This document shows, piece after piece, positions 11,563 through 22,757 of a stretch of 64,000 bases of DNA. The translations under genes were made by a program, and so were the position numbers. Source of the DNA: Lepraria neglecta (taxonomy: Eukaryota > Ascomycota > Lecanoromycetes > Lecanorales > Stereocaulaceae); assembly GCA_033220425.1 (NCBI GenBank), contig CM065646.1:999501-1063500 (forward strand). Reading direction: 5' to 3'. Within the stretch, counting starts at the first letter, position 1. The number at the start of each line of letters is the position of its first letter. A model generated the notes under the pieces. The model had not been told where the DNA came from. It saw nothing but the letters and a program-made list of their open reading frames with translations, and did not search any database.

Positions 11563-12663
11563 TTATAATGACGTCATACGGAAACCATGTTTGATGGCCT
11601 TGATCATGTCTTGCAGCCAACCTGCCCACCCTCGAATCTCCGTTACGCGATTCATGATCCTAATAACGTTTCGAGTGAAAAGCTCACTGTCTTCAAAGTC
11701 ATGAGCATACAGCTCCCAGATAGCTCTCTGCTCGCCGGCGTCTTCTTCCCTCTCCACCAAATTCCATTCCCCATCAGCATTCTGCGCAACCTTGAGCTTG
11801 GGTCCAACAAACACTGCCCGCCCTGCAATGCGAGGGTCAGCTACGAAGCGTGTTGCTGCCTCGACAACATGTTCAGCCTTTCCGACCGCGCCACCTGCAA
11901 GTACCATTCTTCCTGCTGTGGTAACGATGGGCGTGTCAATGAAGTAGGGACATATGAGGTTGATGCGCACGCCATGCATGAAGCACGATGACCTCAGATT
12001 TCTGTACAACCCCACGACCGCGTGCTTTGAGGTTGCATATAATGTTTGCGCCGGTATCGGCCAAATACCAGCCATTGAACTCAATAGCAAGAGATGGCGA
12101 TCCCGATGAGTTTGAGAAGGGTCACAATTTGGGTTTGCCGGAGTTGAGTCCGGGTTTCTGGGTAGATAGAAGAGCGCCAAATGCGTGGTGTAAAGTACAC
12201 CTTTGAGATTGACATCCAAGACGGCAAGATTGGGAGGTGGCGGATTAGGGCCGTCCAGATCCTCTGGTTTCTCGATCGTTGGATCAGGGTCTGTAATGCC
12301 AGCATTCGCCACAACCGTATCAATGCCTCCATGTGGGCTCACTTTGACGGCATCCTTGAAGAATTGGACCTGACTCTGCCAATCCGTGACATCACAGTGG
12401 AAGAAGTGCAAATTTGGGTTCCCTGTCTCCTTCTTTACATCACGAACAAGCTGGTCTCCCTTCTTGACATTTATATCTCCAATGACGACTGTAGCCCCTG
12501 CTGCAGCCCATCTTTTGAGGTATCCCGCCCCAAATCCTGAAGCTCCCCCTGTGATGACTATCGTTTTATCCCTCACCCAGGCATCGTCCGCGGCGTTATT
12601 GGCATCGAGTGGAGGAGACTGGCGAACTGCCGCCTCGAGGGAATAGGCTGCTGCTCGAGGCAT
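11563..12663 (-). CDS. Short-chain dehydrogenase/reductase (classical SDR)
   Basis: NAD(P)-dependent oxidoreductase with a Rossmann fold. Single exon, 366 residues; I take the ATG at 12663 (MPRAAAYSLEA). The cofactor motif is TGGASGFG at residues 38-45. The Asp of VVIGDIN after strand 2 suggests a preference for NAD(H). HCDVTD, VANAG, LSSMAG (catalytic Ser) and YATSK (catalytic Tyr and Lys, about residue 209) follow in order. The C-terminal extension of about 100 residues is long for a classical SDR. It resembles fungal alcohol or hydroxyprostaglandin-type dehydrogenases. The substrate cannot be inferred, and no other biosynthetic genes flank it. It appears intact. Confidence 0.88.
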   Translation of the reverse strand: MPRAAAYSLEAAVRQSPPLDANNAADDAWVRDKTIVITGGASGFGAGYLKRWAAAGATVVIGDINVKKGDQLVRDVKKETGNPNLHFFHCDVTDWQSQVQFFKDAVKVSPHGGIDTVVANAGITDPDPTIEKPEDLDGPNPPPPNLAVLDVNLKGVLYTTHLALFYLPRNPDSTPANPNCDPSQTHRDRHLLLLSSMAGIWPIPAQTLYATSKHAVVGLYRNLRSSCFMHGVRINLICPYFIDTPIVTTAGRMVLAGGAVGKAEHVVEAATRFVADPRIAGRAVFVGPKLKVAQNADGEWNLVEREEDAGEQRAIWELYAHDFEDSELFTRNVIRIMNRVTEIRGWAGWLQDMIKAIKHGFRMTSL

Positions 12664-13967
12664 CACGCGGCGTGGAGTCAGAAGGAGAGATTACAAGTCG
12701 CTCATGGTTGGATCGAATGTCGGGTCGGGATATAGCAGACTCGCGCGCTCTCTTTGGTCATTCAAGAATAGACTAAGACCTTCCAAATGTAGGTGTCATC
12801 ACCCGATATGACACCCAATTATCTAAGACATGTCGATTAAAGGAGGTGCGGAAACCCACAGATACCACGCGTCGAGTTGCCCCGACTCCCGACACTGGGT
12901 CAGGGGGTCACCAATCTTACGCGATTAACCCCACGCAAAACTTCCGCTCTTATAATACTTCATGCTTGACAACCATCTCAGGTCACAATGACTTATATAT
13001 TGTCGTTGCATCGAGATGAGGCTTCGGGCCTCGCCGGGTACTCCCAGTGGCGTACCTCAGTAGTAAAGGGACATCCTCTCGCCCTCCACCCTTCCTCGGG
13101 TCTTTTCCATAGCTCCAAGACCAATACTTTCAGCCGTTTAGCACCACGACCGTGATCACCTCCATAAACACATAGCCCCTACCTCGTATCCTTCAAAACA
13201 AAGATAGACCGCATGTACCTGTGCAATTGGCGCGGTAAAATGCGAGTGGGGGACCATGTGCAGATCTTTTGGTGATTTTGGAGTTGTTTGTTTCAACACC
13301 GCCTCCTTCTTCTCCTCCTCTCTTTGTTTACCACACCGCCTCCTTATGGCGTCTTTCTTTAGTTTAATTGCATGGCGGTGGCCCTTCTCGAACGGGATCT
13401 TCTACGGTCCATCAGCTCAGCCTGTCTTAGTGAAACATTCGACGCGGGATGATTAGATCAACTTGATATCAATTAAGCTTGATGCGAGAGATGCTCTGCA
13501 CAAGATTAACTCATTCGTCCTGCTTGTTCAAGGAGACCGTTGCAGTCCGCCACTCGTGATTACTTCCGAGATACCGCAAACGGGGAAGATTAGGTCACTG
13601 GACGCCATTGTGTCCCTTGACAAGTATTACCAAAAGAATCGTCGATGGCTGAGCACCCATTCTCTCCCCGCTGCCAATACTCTCAACCCCCAGGAGCCCC
13701 CAGGATATGTCAGTATTCAACCTTTCCACTCGGAGTTCTCCAGATGCAACCCGTGTTCATTGTTGCTGAGCGAGCCGTGTCTTGACACCCGTTTAGTGAA
13801 GGGAAGACGATCCTGAGGGAAGAACTGACGACAATCATTTGGGAGGTAGGGTAGCATCATCCTGTGGGAAGCAGGCATTCAGAAGCTATATAAGATGTTT
13901 GGTCTTTTCAAAATTAGCCCAAAGGCAAGCGGACTCTACTATCTTTTAGGGATTCTCTGAACACAAC
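12664..13967. other. Intergenic region
   Basis: About 1.3 kb between divergent genes (the SDR and the secreted protein), so it holds both promoters. A TATA-like TATATAAG sits at about 13888, roughly 80 bp before the secreted-protein start. No gene is supportable; the frame at 13463-13816 has no features. Confidence 0.45.
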
Positions 13968-15447
13968 ATGCAATTCCATTCTCTTCTTCTCATGGGCCTG
14001 CCCCTCTTCCAAAGCTTGGCGTCTGTACAAGCACAACCCCAACCCAGCGACTGCAGTGACCCGGCAGGTATCGTGCCTCTAAATCCACAATGCTGGACCG
14101 CTTTGAACATCAGCCAGCACATAATGGACTGGTCAGCCACCCACAATACGACATGCCAGTCTGGGACCCCGTTCGCCTCATGCTTCCTCCGAGTCCTGGA
14201 CATGGGGCAGGAAGACTGCGTCGGCATCACAACCAGTACATGTCCTACACCGTCGTGGATACAATTCAAAAAGAACAACATCAGCGTCGAAGATTTTTAC
14301 GTCGCCTACAACATATACTCTGTGTATACGTTCTTCAATGGATACTATACCGCTATCGGCAACGCTAGATCTGCTGCTACTGACAGCATCGGCGCTATAG
14401 TCGCTTTGCTCGACCCGCCAAAGAAAACAAATGGACTCCTGAACGACCTGCTCACTGCTCTATCAGTCGGACTCAGCTTCCTAGCACCTGACGCAGGACC
14501 TCTAGTTGGTGCTATCGTGACGGGACTTCAGCAAACTCCTGGTGTTGCCAAATTCCTCTTTCCTATCGGCACGTTCGACACTCAGGTCGCCCAATTCGAT
14601 CAAATAGCAAACTCCATGGGTACTGTAACGACTTACCTACAACACAACGTCACCCAGGCTCTCGCAGCTATCCAACAAGATGCACAGACTTTCCTCGCTA
14701 TCACCGGCTCAGGGAACTTCTCCGTCACCCCCGTCCCAACGATATCAGATCAGTCAGACTCCATCCTCACCGCTCTAAACACATACATCATATCCCAGTG
14801 CCTGCAAGCAAACAACTGGGTCATTGCACGAGCCATTGATACCGATGTCAACGAGCTACAGGCCAATGGATCTGCCGCTGGTTGGGATATACCAAACTGC
14901 GGGAACGGCTACGATGGCAATAGCCTATGCGGAGCTTACTATTTCAATAAGGCCATCGACGTCTCTTTTACGCTTACTAACAACGGTGACTTGTCACATG
15001 ACCCTACGAGTGCTATGGACCAGCTCTTTGCCAACTGGACTACCCCTGATCAGCTTTTCAATGGTGCTGCGCAGTGTCAGGTCCAGGGCGGTTCGGCTCC
15101 TGTGGTTACTACTGGGGCTTCTGGTCTTGATGCTTCTTGTCTCAGTAATCTCAATGTCTGCACCTGGTAAGTACAAAGCATCACGTCGCATTACATGGAT
15201 GGAATGGCTTTGCTAATATGATCGCCTCAGGGATCTCGACCCTAGCCACATCGGTGTAGAATACGAGTTCATCGACTGTCGTACCCAAAGCGGTGTTTAT
15301 GTCGATGGATGTAAGGGTTGCCCCGATGGTGATATCTGTATCAATGTTCCTTATTCGTATATCGGGAATTATTTGACCTACACCGGATGGGGCCTTACTT
15401 ACGACTTCTGCATCAAGGATGGCAATATCATCGAGCCTAGCTCGTGA
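13968..15447 (+). CDS. Secreted fungal protein of unknown function
   Basis: Two exons (13968-15166 and 15231-15447) are joined by a 64-nt GT-AG intron with a clear branch-like gctaat. The protein is 471 residues. It begins with a signal peptide (MQFHSLLLMGLPLFQSLASVQA, cleavage likely after AQA). A Cys-containing N-terminal part follows. Next is a long helical, Ala/Leu-rich core with no obvious transmembrane segment beyond two hydrophobic stretches (GLLNDLLTALSVGLSFLAP; AGPLVGAIVTGL). A second Cys-rich C-terminal part ends the protein (CRTQSG, CKGCPDGDIC). There are many N-glycosylation sequons. It resembles the large secreted proteins of unknown function common in plant-associated ascomycetes. 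I do not recognise a catalytic motif, and no function is proposed. Confidence 0.78.
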
Positions 15448-15641
15448 CCCTTTGCATGTCAAAGGTTGGAGAGACCGAGCGAGCTTTGGTTATCAAGTTG
15501 TTATCACGCAGTCATTTCTTAGTTTATTTACATTCTTATATATTCTATATCATACAATTGTCAAACAACACTCTTTCCTTCTATCTTCTCATATATAATT
15601 CACATAACAATCTACTTGAATGAAAGTCTTTTCTATGAGTT

Positions 15642-16628
15642 TTAAGGACATTCGATAACCCAGTCATCCAAATCCATATCTTTCAATACAGTAGAGAAAT
15701 CACTCGCCTGCGCACTCCCACATGTATCGCTGACATCTTTGGCGCTGACGTCAGGCGCATTATCAGGATACTCGATATGAAATACCGGCTTCCCCTGCTC
15801 AATGAACGGCCTAAACGTATCACATTCGTTATACTGCACGCACTGCTCATTCACACTCCACTGCATCTTCTCAACCACCTATCCTAAAATCGCACCCCCG
15901 TTCTTCAACACCATCGACATATTCCTCGGATGCGCCGCGTCGGCTAAGAAATTAATGTACTCGACCGCATCCGCTTGCGTTAGGCTAACCCCGTTGTTGT
16001 TGTCATAAGCATCAATATTGTCAGGATTAACGCCATCGCAGCCTTTCAACACCGCCTGGTCAAGTCGCGCGAGCATTATTTTCCGTACGTTGGCGGAATT
16101 GGTTTGCAGCCACCATTCTCCTGGCCAGCCATCCAGAGGTTTTCCTAGATCTGTGGATTTTGAGGTGTCGGGGCGCCAATTTTCATAGGATCCGGCGCTG
16201 AAGTAGCAGATTACTTTTCTGTGCATGCTGTAGAGGGAAGTGACGGTTGAGGCTTTGTTAGTGAAGAGGTCGATTTCGTAGATGGGGGACGTCGATGGTG
16301 GTGTTTGAGAGGGGTTTTTGGATTTCGATTTGCCAGGGTGTGCCGGCTGTGGGGGACCAGATGTTTGGGTTGAGGGTGGCGGGGAATGTGTTGTTGGTTG
16401 ATGTGTTTGAAGAGATGGATGATGGAGATGAAGATGAGGTTGAATCAGTAGACTGGCCGAGAATGAGACTACTGCTAGGCCTACTCCCAGAGCGATGGCG
16501 AGGACGAGCATGGCGACGAGGAGGATGATGAGGATACGGCGGCGAAGTATTCTGGTGTGCTTAATCTTGTGATTGCCGTTTTCTCCAGGTATCTCGGTCT
16601 CGATGGCGGGCAATGTCCCTTGAAACAC
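15642..16628 (-). pseudogene. Disrupted membrane-anchored GH114-type glycosidase gene
   Basis: The reading frame has an N-terminal anchor (RILIILLVAMLVLAIALGVG) and then GH114 (endo-alpha-1,4-polygalactosaminidase family) blocks: PIYEIDLFTNKAS, KVICYFSAGSYENWRPD, GWPGEWWLQTNS, KGCDGVNPDNIDAYDNNNG, DAVEYINFLADAAHPRNMSMVLKN. An in-frame TAG at 15879-15881 follows, after which the same frame resumes with VEKMQWSVNEQC and VFHIEYPD. Between anchor and domain, about 60 residues of the open frame look wrong. The expected GH114 opening (NIWSPTAGTPWQIEIQKPL) is in another frame there, implying a one-base loss near 16455 and a one-base gain in a C5 run near 16290. No in-frame ATG precedes the anchor. 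Two frameshifts, a stop and a missing start make a working enzyme unlikely. Confidence 0.72.
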
Positions 16629-17666
16629 GCAGCTAATGAACCCCGGCTCGCAAGGCTCCTTCTACTTTGACGATTCACGATGCTCATTTTCTATTTCAGG
16701 CTTCAAAGATCCGTTCAATCGGTATGCCTAAAGATCGTGAAGAAAGATGGATGTGGAGAATAGAATATAGTAAACATTTCAGGGTACGGAAGCTCTATAC
16801 CTGCAAGAACCAGAAGCAAAGCGCGCCTTACCAACAGATTAAAACTGGCTTTTCATACCACGACAGCCATCCATCGACAGCAATGGCACGTTATGTAAGA
16901 GCACGGAATCATTTTCGAAGCTCGAATCATGGCTGTGGTCTAGAACATTGCCCTCAAATTAGGCACGGTACCAGGTGCCCCCAACATTCAGAGCTCTTGG
17001 CGCTCAGCCGCGATGATGGAGGAGATGCAAATATTGACGACATTGTGGAGGCGCAGATGACAGCTTCAGCTTTTGATGCATTTGAGGAAAGTAGCTGCAT
17101 TTGATAGTCTTTCTTCGCGACATTTGCGTTGGTCTTGTTCAACAAAGATGTGCATCAAACTTTGCAGCTGCGTTTTCACTCGGCTCAGTCAGTTCCGGCG
17201 TGAGAGGACTTACCACCAAGACCACCCCTGGCATAAAACATTTCAACGATCTCAGAATGTTGCAGAAAAACCATAGCGACGCAAAATGTACTGTGACAAT
17301 TGACAATTCATATATCGGATCAAGTTTGTAAAGCCCTCGGTCAGCTCGGGTCCGAGATCTGAGATTTGAGATGGGTTAAGTCCGAAGCAGATCGTTTTCC
17401 ACATTTGTAAAAGAAGCTTTGTTTGCAGATCAGCTTAAACTCTATCCAGAACAATAAAGATGAATAGGCTTCGACGGCTAACGTGAAACAGCAATATCAG
17501 GGACCTGATGACGCCGTGACAGCCACCAAGAATGGTAGTAACATTTGCAGCACGAGACGAAATGGGGAAGAGCAATTCCTCTATCATCATCATCATAACC
17601 GTTTTTTTTTTGTACAACATTGAAATATTTTTGCAACATACCACCTTCCTCCTACCTGTTCCAACA
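16629..17666. other. Intergenic region
   Basis: About 1 kb between divergent genes. It contains no recognisable gene. A homopolymer T run (nine T) near 17602 lies just upstream of the next start. Confidence 0.45.
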
Positions 17667-18291
17667 ATGAATCTCTCCGCTCTCCTCGCGATGTCCCATA
17701 AATACGGCGGACCATGGAAACTCCTCCTCCTGAACCTCCTCCCCGGCGCCCTTATCGGCTCACTCCTAGCCCTCTCCTGCTACGCCTGGCTAATCTCTGT
17801 CCTACACATCCACCACCAACCCTCGTCCTCCGGTGATAAAGCGATCGTAGGCATAGCGACCTATATCACAATCTACGTCCTCGCCTGGACGCCTGCGACG
17901 TGGTTCTTCTTCTCGAAACCTTGGTTCAGATGGGCGAGTATGGGAGGCGATGTGGTGGCTACGGCGGGGAGTATGGCTGTTGCTGTTCTGACGAGAGGGA
18001 GTACGGCGAATTGTGCTGGGTTATTGAGTGCTGAGGATATGATGGCGATTGGGGTTGGGAATGCGAGTCAGGCTTGCAAGTTGCAGAAGGTTGTTTTTGC
18101 TACTGGGGTGTGCAATTCGTGAGTCTCTTCCTCCGCTATGCTTGTTTTATGAGGGGGTGGAGAGGCTGACGTTGATGGTTGTTAGCATCATGTTCCCAGT
18201 CATGCTGGCGCTTGAAATCTACTTGAAGAGCCAATCAAATCGTACGCGAAAGCCAATTGGGGATGAAGGGGAAAGGGTGGAGAAAGTTTAG
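17667..18291 (+). CDS. Four-helix membrane protein, MARVEL-like
   Basis: Two exons, 17667-18118 and 18186-18291, with a 67-nt GT-AG intron in phase 2; 185 residues. The start is MNLSALLAMSHKYG, whose ATG has a good context (CAACAATG). Four hydrophobic segments are visible: LLLLNLLPGALIGSLLAL with its extension; VGIATYITIYVLAWTPATWFFF; VVATAGSMAVAVL; and IMFPVMLALEIYL in exon 2. A small, charged, cytosolic tail follows. The GGDVVATAGSMAVA...NCAGL layout resembles fungal membrane-associating (MARVEL) proteins. The function is unknown. An in-frame ATG-less extension upstream was not used. Confidence 0.6.
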
Positions 18292-18777
18292 CATCGTTAC
18301 CGGGCTGGCATATTGTATTTTGTTGTCATGGTTGCATTAGCCGGCGCAGGGTCTTGAAAACATTGCAGACGACGAGCTATTATCTGGCAGTTCTTAGATT
18401 TTAAGATACCCTACGTCATTTTCTATATGGGTAAATTGGTGTTGGAGAAGGTGTTGATTCCAGATTGTTCTAGAGACGTGTAGGACTTTATTGCAGATGA
18501 AGACTCTGTCTTCCATGGTGTTGTTGATGGGACAACGGCACGAGATGTTTCCACGTGATTCTATAACTAGTATTTAGTTCACTCTGAGGTATTCATTATG
18601 GCCGAATACGTGTGTTGTATGCCTCAGTAAAACCTACTGACCCAGGGCTAGAACTTCTTTGGATGTTTTCAAAAATCCATCCTCCACACCGCTCGATCCT
18701 GGATTTATATCCCCTCAACACAGATAACACTGCCGATAGTTCCGCTTCATTGACACATCGCAATGTCTCTTGACACT
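18292..18777. other. Intergenic region
   Basis: About 490 bp between the MARVEL-like gene and the decayed paralogue. No gene or repeat recognised. Confidence 0.4.
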
Positions 18778-19411
18778 ATGCTGAACGGTATTTTGCTAAT
18801 CATGTTCAAATGACTGTATCCACCTGGCTTCTTCTCGAACGTTGATTGGATAGCCGCTTACTGCCTGGACGATGAAGGAAACAGTGATGACGAACATGAA
18901 GGACAGGATGAAGAGGAAGGGCAAGAGGAAGAAGATGATGGAGGAGGGGAGGAGGACAACGAGGGTGACGGTACTGACCTAAACGACGACGAATGCGAGG
19001 ACGAGGACGAGGACGAGGACGAAGAAGATCTGGAAACATCATCAAGCTCCAGTAGCCACGACTTCCGCGTCACCCGCGAGATAGCCGCCTGGGAGCATGT
19101 GAACGAGGCAGACGAAGCCCATGAAGAGCCTCTCGCAAACATGCCGCCAACTCCGCGCTACATCCCAAACAATTCTCCAGCACCATGCTCGACTCGAGGT
19201 GGAAAAGAAACAGATGAAGATGGCGCATTTTGACTGGAACATCGTTCGAGAATTTCACCGGGTCAAGCTGAGTGATGCGAAGCAGGGGTATCCTGATACC
19301 ATCAGCCACTGGAATGAGACCTGGACTGCGTTGGGCGAAAGTTTGCGTGAACTCCAAGTCCCTGCCAGAATTGTCCAGCAGGAGGAGAGTAAGATCGTCA
19401 AACTCTTGTGA
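18778..19411 (+). pseudogene. Decayed paralogue of the acidic protein at 20078-20764
   Basis: The first residues after the ATG at 18778 (MLNGILLIMFK) align with ANEILDQILEA of the intact downstream copy, but a TGA follows at 18811-18813. The frame then resumes with LYPPGFFSNVDW, matching LYPTGFFSNPDW in the downstream gene. A long Asp/Glu stretch follows. A frame change near 19090-19200 leads to a segment (HARLEVEKKQ ... YPDTISHWNETWTALG) that aligns with HARLRLEARM ... FPDTIEEWNQEWSELG of the intact copy. The copy therefore carries at least one stop and one frameshift. The segment MKSLSQTCRQLR reads like the end of an F-box helix. Orientation and order match the downstream copy, so this is a tandem duplicate. 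Confidence 0.7.
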
Positions 19412-20077
19412 AAAGCAACCGAGAAGGCGGAATCGCAGTAGATCTTTGCGTCAAGGCGGCCAGGGTTTTGGTAGCCACGGCCGAGGGGTTATAGTTTCTA
19501 GGTACTTCATCCTTGGGTGAGGGAAACCGCGGGGAATGGCCACTTAAAGGGGTACGATACCCGCTGCACTTAGTCCTGCTTGTGCCCGGAATCGACGGCG
19601 GTATGGAGCCACTCCTCAAGATGATTTGCGTCTTGTGGTCGAAGTCCTTATCTGTATAGCAAATAGAGCTTGATGACTGACATCAAATGTCTTGAGCCAC
19701 CCCTTAGATAGCGAGGTCATGAAAATTCTCTACACAATGCGAGTTCAGAAGTAGCGCAAATTAATCTTTTCATGTGCCGTGTATACCACTTGATTCTTCT
19801 CTGAGTAAGCATGATGCGCTCTGTTTGCTAGCACTTTGGTCTGCCGACAGGCTTCGCGTTGAGGCGGTCTGCTGGGTAGGTGCAGAGCTCTTTGTCCTGG
19901 TATTTGTGAGTAGTCTGTTATTACCCGAGAGCCTTAGCACCGTGACAATTTGCTGGCAGGCTGCAGGTGCCCTTTGCCCTTCTGTTGTTAAGTATGAGCC
20001 GTCGCCCCGATCTACGTAGGCGCCGTTCAGCTCCTAAACATAGATTTTCTGGCTCCAAATCATCTGAATAAGCATAA
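19412..20077. other. Spacer between tandem paralogues
   Basis: About 670 bp between the decayed and the intact copy. No further gene is recognised. It presumably holds the promoter of the intact copy. Confidence 0.4.
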
Positions 20078-20764
20078 ATGCCGCGATCTACAGCACCTCT
20101 CGCCCTCCTGGCAAATGAGATCTTGGATCAAATACTCGAAGCACTCTATCCTACCGGCTTCTTTTCGAATCCTGATTGGATGGTAGACTTTGTGGCAGAG
20201 AGGGAGGAGAGGGAAAATAAAAAGAAAGAACGGGAAGAATTGGAAGAAGAGGAGAGGCGGAAGGTTGAAGAGAGTGAGATGGAGGATGGTGTAGAGGATG
20301 GAGAAGAGGAACAGCCCAACGGCGATTCAGACTCCAACGGAGCCATCGCTCCAGACTACGACGAAATAGGAGCCTGGACACGTATCACCGAAGCGGATTC
20401 AGCTGTCTTCAATTTCGGGGCAGCCTATCTGCCATTCGAGCGACATCGCAAAAGAATCCTGCGCCAACATGCTAGACTGAGATTGGAAGCAAGAATGGAG
20501 CAAGCCGCAGTGGAGGCGGACTACCTCACTTGGGACCAAGTGCGTACGCCTAACAGAGATCGGATGTTGGACGCGAGTTTGCCCTTTCCGGATACTATTG
20601 AGGAGTGGAACCAGGAATGGTCTGAGCTGGGTCATGAGTTGCGTTACGATTATGAGGTGCCCTCGGATATTCTTCGGAATGAGAAGGATCACATTCGGCA
20701 GCATCTGGAAAATGCTACACAGGAGACGGAACCGTGGAACCGCGACTCATGGCGGGAAAATTAG
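20078..20764 (+). CDS. Acidic protein with F-box-like N-terminus, unknown function
   Basis: Single exon, 228 residues. The N-terminus PLALLANEILDQILEALYP resembles the first helix of an F-box but the rest of a standard F-box is not evident. Residues 40-90 are a charged Glu/Lys/Arg-rich run, likely helical, with an acidic centre (EEDGVEDGEEEQ type). The C-terminal third holds the block shared with the decayed upstream paralogue (FPDTIEEWNQEWSELGHEL, then VPSDILRNEKDHI). I do not recognise the family. The paralogue pair suggests a lineage-specific gene family. Confidence 0.6.
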   Translation: MPRSTAPLALLANEILDQILEALYPTGFFSNPDWMVDFVAEREERENKKKEREELEEEERRKVEESEMEDGVEDGEEEQPNGDSDSNGAIAPDYDEIGAWTRITEADSAVFNFGAAYLPFERHRKRILRQHARLRLEARMEQAAVEADYLTWDQVRTPNRDRMLDASLPFPDTIEEWNQEWSELGHELRYDYEVPSDILRNEKDHIRQHLENATQETEPWNRDSWREN

Positions 20765-21980
20765 GAAAACGAGCGTGAAGCACCCAAGGTGAGACGGGAG
20801 TATACCTGGGTAGAAAACCCTTGCTGATTATCTGACATTAGTGGTGAAAGCAAACTTACAAGGTCTCGTCTGACGTTGGTGCATGGCTGGTCCGCATGAT
20901 GGGGAAAAATTATTTGAGAACACTGAGCCAAGAGCTGTGAATAAACCAGAGCCTGCACCCTGTCAATGACTCGTTGTAATGTTTCTACCGTAGTATATGT
21001 GGGAGCGAGACCATTCAAACCATCCATCCCATAAGTCTGCCCAAAAAAAAGGGAAGGTTGGTCTCTCCTTCCCTTTTCGGACAGGAGTCGTCAGCGTTAG
21101 CGAATCTCTTAGCTGCCCGCCACTCACGATTGCGCAACGACGAGCCCCATCCATAAGGGCGACCTCAATTCTTCAAGCACAAGCTGTCATAAAGGCATCA
21201 ACATCAACCAAGCGCTTGTCCTATTTGAGATTTCTGTATGTTGCGCTCACTGTCATTCCAATTTCATATACAGCTTCAGAAAAATTGCCACCCATAATGT
21301 GCGCCCTCAACGTTTATGAGGGAATACCCTCGACGTTCGACAGCAGAGCTTCCGTAACCTCAAACAGATTTAATTTCTCATCGTACCGGTATCAATAACT
21401 ATGGTAACCATCCATTGGGCGACTTTGGTGGGTAAGTCGTATCCTTAGCAAGGCTTTGGCGTTGGTGGTTGAAGTATACTTGCCAAATTATGCTAAACTC
21501 AATATACTAGGATATGAAACCTAGACCTCTGAATGAAGTATAGTATGCACATTGCCAGTGTCTTCAAGTGAACTTGCTACCTTACCGTAGAAAGTGCTGC
21601 ATTGGACTTCCCAGATGACGCCATGGCGTAGTGAATGAATGAACCTCTTGTGTCACTTCCTGTCACATTGGCTCTCCGAATTTTTCCCAACCTCCTTTTT
21701 CAGTGTGCAGCATCCAGCATCACCATGTAACCTCCCCAATTTCTGACTATATCTCACCTCACTTTCTCTCTCCCTCCAAAAAATTTCTCTCATCTGCAAC
21801 CGTCTCAATCTCTGTCTTCAGCAAGCATACATTCTCAGCGCTGGTCGTATTCATCGTTTAAAGCATACATTCATCCATTGTCTCATCCATTTGCACATTC
21901 ATATCGGCTGAGCCGTCTTTAATCCAATCAATTCATCGACACCACAGAATTTCGAGCGCAGGTCGCATCAACCCGCAGAC
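20765..21980. other. Intergenic region with pyrimidine-rich promoter
   Basis: About 1.2 kb. The last 250 bp before the next start are C/T-rich, as in many fungal promoters. The frame at 20997-21398 has no domain features and is not called. Confidence 0.4.
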
Positions 21981-22757
21981 ATGGGCAACAGTAAGAATGA
22001 CTGCAAGCACGCACAGTGGCAAGCATAGCTGACTCACGACTCTTAGCAAACCTCGAAGGACTCCCGTACGAAGTCCAATTGAAGATCGTCCGCTGTCTCC
22101 TCCGCGACGAACAGCCTCTCCTGATCGTTCGAGGCATCAACGTCACCGCACCCTCTTCCGAAGATTTCGGTATTGCCGCAGTCTCCAAGTATTTCAATAA
22201 ATTGGCGATGCAAGTCTTTTACGGAGAGAATCGCTTCCAATACTATGATGCTCATAGCCTCACTTTTCCTTCCGCGGTAAGTATGTCGCTATGGCCTCTG
22301 GGAACGCTGCTGACCGCGAACCAAGCCCCAATGCGACAGGAAGCAGGTGCAGAACCTCATGGCCCAATTCACTGGGCACTTTCTCCGTGACATGGTTGCC
22401 GGTACCGCCGTGTCGCCTCAAGTCGCAAAACAAGTTCTCTCTATTCGGAAGTTCCCGAATATCCGCCACCTTGATCTCTATTTCCCATGCAGCAGGACCC
22501 ATATGGATTCCACCAAATATCGATGTCGCGTCCTTGCCTTTGTCGAAAACAGCTTCCCCCACATCGAAAAGGTTACCGCGACCGAGTCTTCTCAAACGAA
22601 GCGTTCATCGAAGTGGCTCGCTAACAAGATGGAGGAGAGGAACAAGCGTTGGGGACAGCCTCAACTCACACCCAAGCAGGCTGAGGAAAAGCGCGCGTTG
22701 AAGCGTTACATGGCCGAGTGTGAGAAGGTCATCAAGGCTCTGCGTGTGAAGGCTTAG
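21981..22757 (+). CDS. F-box-like domain protein, hypothetical
   Basis: Three exons: 21981-21990 (only 10 nt, MGN plus one base), 22047-22276 and 22347-22757, with introns of 56 and 70 nt; 216 residues. The N-terminal NLEGLPYEVQLKIVRCLL is an F-box-like helix pattern. This is followed by the layout seen in fungal F-box-like proteins (IAAVSKYFNKLAMQVFYGEN). The C-terminal part is Lys/Arg-rich (KMEERNKRW ... EEKRALKRYM) and probably helical. The acceptor of intron 2 could alternatively lie six bases upstream, but that breaks the frame. If it is an F-box protein it would recruit a target to an SCF ligase. That is inference only. Confidence 0.65.

Noticed and set aside
12181-12646. Long + strand frames opposite the SDR gene
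   Set aside because: Mirror frames of an intact SDR with all catalytic motifs.
20997-21398. 133-residue + strand frame upstream of the F-box-like gene
   Set aside because: Low-complexity, no recognisable motif, and no splice-compatible neighbour.
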